A stretch of DNA of 64,000 nt, from positions 3,100,001 to 3,164,000 of the forward strand of contig JAJEKV010000064.1 in assembly GCA_021234155.1 (NCBI GenBank), in the 5' to 3' direction. Below the pieces are notes generated by a model. That model was not told the origin of the DNA. It ran no database searches and was given only the letters and a program-made list of their open reading frames with translations. The translations under genes were made by a program, and so were the position numbers. The DNA is from Isoetes taiwanensis. Taxonomy: Eukaryota; Streptophyta; Lycopodiopsida; Isoetales; Isoetaceae. Below are positions 11,454 to 20,674 of the stretch, piece by piece (positions within the stretch are counted from its first letter, which is position 1; every line of letters begins with the position of its first letter).

Positions 11454-11839
11454 TCATAGCACCTCAATTGATCATTAACAAAACCCCACTCGAGAGCAAA
11501 CCCTTGGTTATATGAATTGCATGCTGCATGAATGCCAAGCATGTATATATGTACATAAATACATGCATTGGCCCATCAAGTGGCCACGACCATTACAGAT
11601 TAGAGCAGAAATTGGATCAACGGTCATAGCCAAAACAGGATGATATTCTAAGGTCCACTGTGTCGGCTTCCAAGCTCGACGTGCAACAAAATCATCATAA
11701 GCAACCTCATGAATAACTTCATCATCGTCCGCAACCTCATGAACAACTTCATCAAGATCACCATTCTTATACAAGGTAGTCAAATTGTTGCTTTCTATAG
11801 CTGTCGTTGTTTAGTTTGCTATATTTAGACGAATTTTTT

Positions 11840-12022
11840 AAACTGCAGCTTTTGGATCTACACTTTACTTCAGCAAAGATAGCAGCCCAACAAAACCAAT
11901 TAGATTTAGCAAAACAACATGCCTCTTTGGTGACATCTGCGCTTGATGCACTTTTTGCTTATGTGGAATGGGCCCCCGTGAGAGAAATGGCCAATATGGC
12001 ATTATTGAGGCGCGAATCTTAG
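11840..12022 (+). pseudogene. Possible exportin (HASTY-like) exon fragment
   Basis: After an acceptor-like CTGCAG at about 11843-11848 a single open segment reads AAQQNQLDLAKQHASLVTSA, then LDALFAYVEWAPVREMA, and stops. The pattern of a helical repeat ending in YVEWAP is like the HASTY/exportin-5 HEAT repeats as I recall them. No other exon of that gene was found nearby, so it would be an isolated remnant. An unrelated short ORF is the alternative. Confidence 0.3.
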
Positions 12023-12632
12023 TGAAATATAAAGCACTATATTTAAATGAAGAATGAATGTAAAAAGATCACGTATTTGCTACCAGCTATGGCGTTCTTT
12101 TGGGCTCATTGGAATTTCGGTTGGCTGCTTGTAAAGCACATTGCATCTAAGTATGCTGCAATGTCTGTTAATTTATTTAAACACATCATATGATTTCTGA
12201 CAAATTTTCTCCTTTGCAAAGAACCAACTTAAGAGACTCAACAAGAAACAAAGGAAGAGAAAAGAAGAGTTTATTTATGTCTATGGAGAGACATAGGGTC
12301 TATGACCAACCAACTAAATACAGCAAGTCTTCAACTTCTAGGGGCATTCTCCTAGTTGAAAACGCTAGTTAAACCTATCAAAAAACAAAAATCAAAAACT
12401 TAGTGATAAAGCTCATGAATGGTTCTGTACCTATGAGCACCCATTAGGGTCTGAAGAACTCCTGTGATTCTTTGTACATGCCGACGGTGCCTTCTCTAAC
12501 CTATATAGAATAGTTGACACCTCATGGTCTACGAGGACGATAAAAGTTAATTTAATTCAATTCTATCCTTCTCTCATATCCTTTTCGTTCTTCATTGGTT
12601 CCTGGCTCCTTTACCGCTGCCTTGTTCTCAGC
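12023..12632. other. Region without a recognised gene
   Basis: AT-rich sequence with only short frames. It contains a purine-rich stretch at 12240-12270 and nothing I can assign. Confidence 0.5.
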
Positions 12633-13355
12633 ATGGCACGTAAGATCAAACGTATGGCCCGGGAGACCCGTAAGGAGAAGAATCTCATTCGCCTGCCTGA
12701 GCCAGTTCCGTCCCGGCCCTATGACCCCACGATTGCGCCCTATCTTCAGGCAGCCCCATCATTCGGGCCTCAACGCCCTATACTGGCAGACCCGGACACG
12801 CCCCCAGACACGCAACCCGCTCCAGAACCATCTTTAGCTGCAGCTTTGACTAGGATGGATGCTCTGATCCATTGTTTGCCTCCAGATTTGTTGGTTGGGA
12901 TCCGCACGATCCAATCCACAGTCACACTCACAGGCGCATCGGCTCAGTTGCCCTTGGAAAGCTGGGTCCAGCTTCTAGAGATCTTTGCTACGATCGGCGG
13001 GGAGCTGATTCGGTCAAAAGCACGATCTTTGCACCCGTACCTCCCGGGGATAGTGCCCGAGCATGTGGATGCTACGTCAGGGCCGATGATACCCGCGTCA
13101 TGTGCCCACACACCCCGTCATCAGGAGGGTTGTTTGCCCACTGCACAGGTCCCGCTTTCGCAATCTGACCAGGCCACAACGCGCCCATTAGCCCTGAACC
13201 TACGCATTGTGGGTTTAGAGGAAGCAAGCGACACTCCTGGGGCAGTTGAGGTGACCCGTTTCTTTTCAGAGGTGATGCACGTACAGGCAGATGGCATTCT
13301 CTCGGCTTGTCGAAGTTGGAGGCAAAGACGGCCCGATCGTCCCGTCATTTGCTAG
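12633..13355 (+). pseudogene. LINE ORF1 fragment (L1-like RNA-binding protein)
   Basis: An open frame of 240 residues starting MARKIKRMARETRKEKN, basic and then proline-rich. Near residue 188 the motif LALNLRIVGLEEASDT leads into VTRFFSEVMHV. This matches the RRM-like ORF1 of the LINE at 27.4-28.1 kb (NLKISGLHEVEGED and VRRFFSGTMHL). After residue 225 the frame is lost: the expected continuation (VGGKDGPIVPSF) is read in another frame from about 13306. The ORF is therefore frameshifted and then truncated. It is GC-richer than its surroundings and may belong to a different LINE family from the two reverse transcriptase copies in the window. Confidence 0.65.
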
Positions 13356-13870
13356 TCGGTTTAGGGGATGCTTTATCTAGGGCTGCACATCCTCCGCCAT
13401 GGCAATCACTTGCAAGGACCTCCTTCTCCGGTCGGGAAGATCTTACCCCCAAGACTCTGTCGGACGGAAGGATGAATTATGTCGAGTCCCCGCGAGGCTC
13501 GCCCCCGCACGGAAGTGGGGCTGTGTATAGAGGCGGCCAGGCTATCATTCGGGATCACTGGCCACTTGATCCATGGGCTGTGTTTGTGTAGCTGATTTGG
13601 ACTTCGAGATCTGCTAGGGCTTAGGCCCTTTTGTTTTGTTTTATTTTAGTATTGTGATTTGCTACGGGGCATAGTCCCCCGAGTTCTCTGTACTGGGGCT
13701 AGTCCCCACGTTTGATTGTGGCTTCGGCCGTTTTGGTTTGGTCACGGGGCTTGGTCCCCGAGTTTCAGTCTGGGCTTTTGCCCTCTCTTTTGTATTGGGT
13801 CCCATAACCCGATTGGGTTCCGCGGACGTTAAAAATTTCTTCCTTCTTCCTTCCTTCCTTCATCTAGCCT
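13356..13870 (+). mobile_element. GC-rich 3' region and tail of the same LINE remnant
   Basis: Non-coding, with repeated words GGGGC..GTCCCC (near 13670, 13695, 13745). It ends at about 13795-13860 with GGGTCCCATAACCCGATTGG, then GGACGTTAAAAA and a TTCC microsatellite. Similar ends occur at 15.64-15.80 kb and 47.88-48.03 kb, which suggests a shared 3' terminal module. Confidence 0.5.
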
Positions 13871-15639
13871 TCAACTCCTCCCCGCCCCACTACTAATTCT
13901 TTGAATTAACTTTACCTAGGCTAAATTGAATAGAAATTACATTATTCTAAAAAAGGGAAGAAATCCACAACTAGACTCAATGCCAAAGAACATTACCAAA
14001 ACTAGGTACCTTAAATGCAGGGGCATTATCTAAAGTGTTCAGACAACATATGCCATTTGTACTTTAAAATGGTTCACAACATGGTATCCTAGACACTAAA
14101 ATGTAATTCAATTTATATAACTTTGCCATGCTTTAAAATGGTTTGAAAAAGACGTAAATGACATCTCAATTACCTTTTGATATCCATTTCAATTCAATTT
14201 ATATTACTTTTCCCTAATTTCCTTGCGCCTTTCTTTCTTATAACCTCTCCTTTTTGCTAGTTTTTTTTTCTTTGCATCTTCTATCCATTTCGTTAATCTA
14301 CATTAAACAAAGATGCATTAGAAAAATAATGAAACTCTTAACTACTCAAAGTGAAAATAATACTTCCTTTGATTGCAAAGTGACTCCACGCGATCCGACA
14401 GTTCTTCTACCTTGTGGCTTGTCAACATTTCAATGACCAACCTCAACCTCTAATGTTCAAAGAACGTCTGCAATCACCAAGTGCATGGCCAATTCATTTT
14501 GCATCTGTTTGGGTCCAAATATACCAATGGAACTAACTGCATGTTCTGCAAAAGTGAGTGCAATATCCTTACGTCTTCCTTGCTTTCCACAGGCCTAATG
14601 GGATGAGTATGAGTTCCAGTATGGAATACAAATCACGTATCAGTAATGCAGCTAGGGAGGCAATAATAAATCATCACATCACATCTTGCAATACAAATTG
14701 GTTGTTCCTTACAGAACGCGCAATGTAGAGAACCTTGTAGAAACCTACGTAGATGCCCCAGGATGACAGTGTGAATTGCGTCATTGATTTTCCCTTTGAG
14801 TGGAGCCTCAAAGGACTAACCAGAAGGTATAAATGCAGTTAATGGTAATCTCAATGGTCTATAGATTATGATTGTCAATGGAGACAATGATATATGCAAA
14901 TGTGCTTGAAGGTAAAATTTTCGTTTTATTCTAGAAAGATCAAAAGCTCGTTATTCTGCTTTACCGTTCTTGCTCATCTTTGCGATCTATAAAATTCAAT
15001 GTCGGTACAAAAAGCATAGTATACCCTTCCAAAGTCATAAGTAGCAAAGTATATCCTTCCAAAGTCATAAGTATATGACAATTCAATCTACACATGAACT
15101 TGTGTTGCTGCAATTTCCAGTTAAGAGCTCTATTAAGATGGTCTTCTCTGCATCAGTATGGTGGTGTTCCAATCAATTTTGTACAAGGGTGAATATTTCT
15201 AGAAAGCTCGACACGATGTTATTTCAATCAAATTTTGTTGTTTAATTTGTACAAAGATGAATCTTGTTAGAAAGTTTAGAATGGAGCAAATGGAAGTAGT
15301 AGGGTTCAAATCCCTGCTGAAAACACCATTCGAGTCATCTATATATTTTTGATAAACGATTAAGACATTTTATTGTCGGAAACAACACTGGTTCATATGA
15401 AAAGATACATATAACTTCTTTAGGCAATAAGTTCTTGTTTGGTAGGATCTTGGCGACCTTTCTTGCAAAAAATTGCCGGTGGATCTTTACTTGAGGTTTT
15501 GTAGTCGTTGCATATGATATTGAGCACAGCTTCAGTGCGATTGCTGGAATCATATCTTCAAGAGGTCATGGATATGCACCCTCAACTATGTCCTCGGGCA
15601 TTGTCTTAACATGTACTAGAATATTTTATGATATATATT
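13871..15639. other. Region without a recognised gene
   Basis: AT-rich, with scattered short frames and no domains. A direct duplication marked by TTCCAAAGTCATAAGTA lies at about 15010-15074. Confidence 0.5.
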
Positions 15640-15805
15640 TACACAGTTTGTCGGCATTCTTATTACTATCACGATTTTTTCCCTTGAAAACCCTCCGGGA
15701 CAGGAGTTTTTTTTAATCCGGATAGTAATACATCTGTTGTGTCCCTTTTTCCGGGTCACATAGGTCGATTGGTCTCTATAGACGATAAAAATCATTCAAC
15801 TCAAA
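15640..15805 (+). mobile_element. LINE/SINE-like 3' tail, second copy
   Basis: It contains TTTTCCCTTGAAAACCCTCC and GTTTTTTTTAATCCGGATAG, followed by GGGTCACATAGGTCGATTGG and GACGATAAAAA. The same order is seen at 47.88-48.03 kb, and the last part at 13.80 kb. No coding region is attached. Confidence 0.5.
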
Positions 15806-16231
15806 TTTTTTTTCCTGATGGTCTATATCAACACATATGTAATTGTGTTTGAACCCCTTTTTTTTTTCATGGTTCTCGGCGCAATCCTAGTTTCTCTTTT
15901 GTTGCCGCGTTTTTCTTTCCGACAATCCCTTCAAACATATGGTGGTCGCTCCAGCTTGATCTGATTGGGCTATGGCAGCCATGCTCGAGCTCTTCTTGCC
16001 ACATTGCCGGATCTTTGTGGCTGTTTTTTGCTGTCGGAATTCGCCTGGCGACAGCTCTGCCATATGTTCTTGAATGCATGCATCTTTAAGAGTCCACATC
16101 TTCTACAGTGGCTCCTACTCTCAAATCGGGTTGCTTCAGATCGTTTATAGCAAGGGGCTTCTAAACAGATTCGTCGTATTTCAGTAAGCTCTCTGATTTT
16201 GGTCTTCAATATTAGATTAAACTTCGTGCAG

Positions 16232-17132
16232 GTTGTGGATGGCAACACTGTGAACCTTGGGTTATGGAATACGGTAGGTATTTGTTTTCTGAACGTTTTC
16301 ATGTTAATAAGAAAGTAAAATGGGATTGAAAGATGTTATAAGCTTAGAGAGACGTTAAACTTATGTTTCGACATGCTCAATTTGCGGTCGGGAAGATTAC
16401 AATGATTGCGGCCTCTCGATTCCACGAGAGGTGCGAGATGTTTTCCTTATTGGCTTTTTCTCTCATCAGCAAGGCCAGCTATGAGAACATCTCAAAAAAG
16501 GTGCTTATGCAACTTATATTACATCAATGAGGATATTATATAGGGTTCTGCTTGCTTCTTTACTTTGACTTCTAAGACTATGTTTTTTTTTTTTTTTTTT
16601 AGTGGTACAATTAGGTAAGAAACCCATGAATCACTAGAGGTGACAATGATGATCTTTATATTAAAACCAAAATTATGTAGATCTACGAGATGATAAACAG
16701 TTTTTTACAGACCATCCTGGTGCCTCTGCCATAACAACTCTTCAAGTGAGATGTAGTATGCTTTTATATGCTCTCCTGTTTTGTGAGAATTTGTAGATCT
16801 AGTTTTTATATACTTGTGTCTTCCCTAGGGCGAAGAGTTAAAGAAGCAAATTGGCGTAGCATTCTATATTGAATGCAGCTCAAAGACACAACAGATGTAT
16901 CCCCGACGAGACTTTTTTCACATGAGTTAACGTTTTAGAAGTTAGATTGGCATGAATGCTGATATTCTTCTACATATTCTTGCTCATGCCAATTGATTGT
17001 TCTGTGTACATTACTTAAAATTAGATAATTGTGTGATTTGGGCAGAATGTGAAGGCTGGTTTTGACGCAGCTATCAAGGTGGTTCTCCAACCACCCAAAT
17101 TGAAGAAGAAAAAGAAAAAGCAAAAGAACTGA
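16232..17132 (+). pseudogene. ROP/RAC small GTPase pseudogene
   Basis: Five exon remnants of a plant Rho-family GTPase in correct order, with intron remnants: 16232-16273 (VVDGNTVNLGLWNT), 16386-16500 (GREDYN, then shifted LRPL..RGA, then SLISKASYENISKK), 16683-16745 (LRDDKQFFTDHPGA, ITT), 16829-16894 (GEELKKQIGVAFYIECSSKT) and 17046-17132 (NVKAGFDAAIKVVLQPPK, then a Lys run). ROPs act as membrane-bound switches for polar growth. This copy cannot work. The first exons with the P-loop were not found. Exon two has frameshifts and lost its acceptor AG. The WIPELR part before LRDD is missing. The donor after SSKTQQ is lost. A stop falls where the prenylated cysteine is expected. Because introns remain it arose by DNA duplication, not retrocopying. 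Confidence 0.87.
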
Positions 17133-19126
17133 TACTCTAAAGAGGCAGTAACATGCACCTTCGTTTCCGAAAAGCTTGTGACATTCTAGATGTGGCAGCA
17201 TTCATGATACTATTGTTGTAGAGGTGTGGAGGAGGCTGCCCCATAGAACATATATCTATACCATGTCTCTGCCATGATAATTGCATAGCAAGTTCTTGAA
17301 ATATAAGTTGATATTACAACCTTAGAGTGTATATCTTGCATTTTGTAATGTGTTGGCACTTCGATCACTTTGTGATATGGTTAATTTTTTAGTTCTAAAA
17401 TGCAAGGCCACTCATAGGAAAACATTTGAAAGACCCCAAATTCAGAAGCACCTGCACGCATATCTAGGTGTGCTTGGGCTTTTGCACATCATAAACAGGA
17501 AGCAAAAATACCATTGCTGTTTACAAAAGCTACATGAAATAGAAGATTGTTATATAAGTTCCTCCATCCTAATAGAAGCCTATATTTGCCACTGTGTAGT
17601 GTCCCTTCACATTTGCTGCTATTATAGCAATGGTTGAGCATTATATATTTGCTTTGTTAAATCATACACCTGTCCTTCAACATATATGCACTTCTAAATA
17701 TGATTTGATTATGCGTTCAAGCTTGACACCCTTTTAAACATACAACTTGATTCATCTTCATCTTCAAACCAAGTCTTTACCTCTATGACACCTCATAAAA
17801 CTAAAGCCTTGCTCTAGTTACTTGGAAAAATAATCCTTTGGGTGCTACTCCGTTGCAAAAAGCAAGGCCACTAGACTATTGAAGAAAGGATCTAAGCCGA
17901 CTAGTAAAACTATGGAAGAAAGCAAGGCCACTAGGAAAACTATGGAAGAAAGGATCTAAGACCAGTAATAAAACTATTGAACTAAGTGCACAAGTACAAA
18001 GCCAGATGTATACATGGGTTGCATGTTATACGTGGCTGTACCTGCGCTTGTGCACATCCTAAAGGAAGCTCAAAAGCCATGCATGCAAAGATGCTAATAT
18101 GAATAAGCCACCAACATAAAAGTAGATAGTTCTTACAAGGATCCACTACTTTAACTAGCATCTAAGTACAAAAGTACTTGGCTAGGCGGCAGGAAGCTGA
18201 TTGCAAAAGAATATTAATTCACCATTTTGTTAGAAGGCTTAGCCATGTTTGTCGCACTATAGGGGCAACATTTGACAAAATATTACCGTGTCCAATGAAA
18301 GTCACCGTCCACGTAAGAAATTCCAATGTCTCGTAGGGCAAATCATGACAAAACTTAAACTAGTTTTTTGAATCATGGACCATGTCGTGAGCATCCCTCA
18401 TATCTATAGTGCTCAACAGTTTCTCATAGTAAAATTGCAAGGGGAATTATATACATGGGTAAAATATTCTAAAATGTTGGTAACCACATATAGGCGACAT
18501 GGAACTTTCATTTCATACATATACCCAATGTATATATGCATCTATCCTTTCAATTCAGAATAACACCAACAAAGCACCTTGTTGCAATGCAGTTTGAATA
18601 CCCTTTACTGTCATGTAGGGCATAGTGCAAATAATGTTGTTCCTTTTAAGAAGCCATGGAACAAAAATTTAGGCGTTCTGAAAAATTTCATCTTGAAATG
18701 CCCTCCATAATACTTGGGTTTAGAACTAACATGAAGTTGGTAAAGAGACTTGGCCACCGCAATAAATTTCTTGTTGTATTTAATTATCCTTTAAATTTTA
18801 ATAAGGGCTTATTAAGGTGACATCTACTAGGCCATTGGAGTGATCCCATTACGGTGTAATTTTATAATTGATTAGGAATATCTTCCATAATAACTTGGGG
18901 AAAATTGATTTTTTGATATTGCGAAGACCATACTCGAAACCGTTTCATGCCAAGAGACTGAGAGACCCCTATGTCGTAGGAGGAGAGCTTAAGGAGAATG
19001 AGGTTGGCACAATTTGCAACCCTATGGTTCCTATGGTTTCTCATGTCCGGTGGGACCTATGGTTTCTTATGGTTTCATATTTTGTCTTAATATTTTGTCT
19101 CTCTTATGGTTTCTTATGGTAGAGGT
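17133..19126. other. Region without a recognised gene
   Basis: Only short open frames. At about 17860-17960 there are imperfect direct repeats of AAGCAAGGCCACTAG and AAAACTATGGAAGAAAG. Nothing else can be assigned. Confidence 0.5.
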
Positions 19127-19232
19127 AATGTGGCTGCGCAGGCCCTTACGCGGGGTAAGGGCCTGGCGAGCCGCATCAACGGCAAGCCTGGCCCGTACCC
19201 CCCGTAAGGGTCTGCCCAGGCACATTCCCCCA
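19127..19232. repeat. GC-rich foldback element (MITE-like), copy 1
   Basis: Two arms of about 50 bp face each other: the left arm runs TAATGTGGCTGCGCAGGCCC through TAAGGGCCTGGCGAGCC, and the right arm is its imperfect reverse complement ending near CACATTC. The core word CAGGCCCTTAC/GTAAGGGCCTG also occurs at about 21600 and 58340-58445. It sits on the flank of further GGGGGCA repeats. Confidence 0.65.
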
Positions 19233-19500
19233 TGTAATGAGAGGGGGCAGTAAATTTCATGATGATGTGGCAGCCAGAATGGCTCACTAGGTCCGTACCC
19301 CCCTAAGGGCTTGCCCAGGCACATTCCCCCGTGTAATGAGAGGGGGCAAGAAATTTCATGATGACGTGGCAGCCAGAATGATAGACACGTTGCAAATAAA
19401 TAAATAAAGTCAACGGGACCCACTGGTTAACACACGCCTACATTACTTGATGTAATATAGGTCTGAAATTTGCTGAAATTTCCTGCCCCCTCTCATTAGG
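19233..19500. repeat. Direct and inverted repeats with ATGAGAGGGGGCA words
   Basis: A block of about 110 bp containing TAATGAGAGGGGGCA, AAATTTCATGATG and GTGGCAGCCAGAATG occurs twice in direct order (about 19200-19300 and 19300-19385). A reverse-complement piece, CTGCCCCCTCTCATTAGG, lies at about 19483-19500. Together they look like a foldback mobile element. Confidence 0.65.
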
Positions 19501-19691
19501 AGCGTCTTATTTATCAACCACGGTCATGTTTGAACTAAAAAAAATACACAAGCTTTTTGTGGACTTTAACCAATTTTTTCATTAAGCCACATCGAAGAAA
19601 AAAATACACGGAGTTTTTTTTACTTCATGTTGGTTCAAACATCATGGTTGTTAAATAAGACGATCCCTCTCATTACGGTTTCCTATGGTTG

Positions 19692-19873
19692 CAAAGCCCG
19701 GGGGCTTGGGTTGGGTCCCCCTCGTCTCAAACACTTCTGGTCTCCAAGCGGATTTATATTCTCGCTTGGAGACAAACTTTGTAAATCCGCACTTGGAGAC
19801 ACAGAGTTTGTCTCCAAGTGCGGATTTACAAAGAAGTGTCTGAGACGAGGGGGACCCAAAGCCACCGGGCTTT
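19692..19873. repeat. Compound palindrome with 24-bp perfect inner stem
   Basis: The inner arms 19777-19800 and 19810-19833 are perfect reverse complements (left starts CTTTGTAAATCC) separated by a 9-base loop. The outer arms, about 19692-19736 and 19833-19873, are imperfect complements marked by GGGTCCCCCTCGTCTC and GAGACGAGGGGGACCC. Between left outer and inner arms lies a small hairpin TCTCCAAGCG/CGCTTGGAGA. It ends about 70 bp upstream of the start codon of the predicted gene at 19944. Confidence 0.9.
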
Positions 19874-19943
19874 CTTTTCTTATAAACGTACTCGTCTCGG
19901 GCTTTGCCCCCTTGCATCTCTCTGTCTTAATCTTATAATCTTA

Positions 19944-20674
19944 ATGGAGGGCTTGAAAAAATTTGTTCTTCTGATTGTCGCATGTTGGTATTTCAACAAT
20001 CATATGGCAAATGGTCGACTTCTCTCAGGTTCTTTTGCCAATCTCTTCTCCAATTAGTATAGTAGGTTTATAACTAAAACTTACAATTACAGATAATGGA
20101 CAAAACCCCACCGTTCAGATGACTTTGAGAGCCAATGTATCAGGCAGGTTCTACATTCTACTCACAATGCACATAGATATTCTGATGATTCTACTCACAT
20201 AGATATCAATTTCACACAGATGGCGTCCAACTCGGAAGCTTCAAAATCCTGATTTTGCTGGGTCTTATTTTGGCCTCTGTGATTATTAAGCTAACTGTCC
20301 CAAGGAGCAACATCAGTATTAAACTTCCCATCCTGCTTATGCCTTTAGCCCTTTCCATTGTAGCGGTTATTGCAATATTTAGATGCGCCACAGGTTTTCA
20401 TTTCACTTAGATGCATTTTTTTCATTTAGATGCATTTTTTTCAGAAGTTTCTTATTATGGTTTTATCAGGCAGTCCAGCCCCAAATGAGAGCTCTATTTC
20501 TATTGAGTTACCCAATTTGACAGATCCAGGAGTCCAGTCCCAGGTATGACTTCACGACCTGTTGTATATGACTTCACGACCTGTTCTATATATGACCTCA
20601 AACGACCTGTTCTATTTGTTGGTTCGCAGGTAGAATCTACTGAAGACGTCATTATAATCTCTGAGGTAGAATGA
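19944..20674 (+). CDS. Predicted five-exon gene for a 142-residue membrane protein
   Basis: I assembled this model from splice sites; no single long frame shows it. Exons: 19944-20028, 20093-20143, 20220-20393, 20470-20543 and 20630-20674. Their lengths sum to 429 nt, keep phase throughout and end in TGA. The first exon gives a signal-like start MEGLKKFVLLIVACWYF. Exon three encodes ILILLGLILASVII and, after a short basic linker, ILLMPLALSIVAVIAIF, consistent with one or two membrane spans. Exons four and five are acidic and Ser-rich (NESSISIELPNL and VESTEDVIIISEVE). All introns are short (about 64-86 bp). Every splice site is GT-AG except a GC donor after exon two; a GT donor 4 bp later would change the frame and close it early. 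I do not recognise the family. Transcription is unproven. Confidence 0.5.

Noticed and set aside
12872-13168. 98-residue plus-strand frame overlapping the LINE ORF1 fragment
   Set aside because: It is in another frame of a sequence whose ORF1 frame shows recognisable motifs; it arises from high GC content.
19067-19423. 118-residue minus-strand frame with two similar halves
   Set aside because: It follows from the direct repeat in the foldback region; the repeated peptide mirrors the DNA repeat and has no domain.
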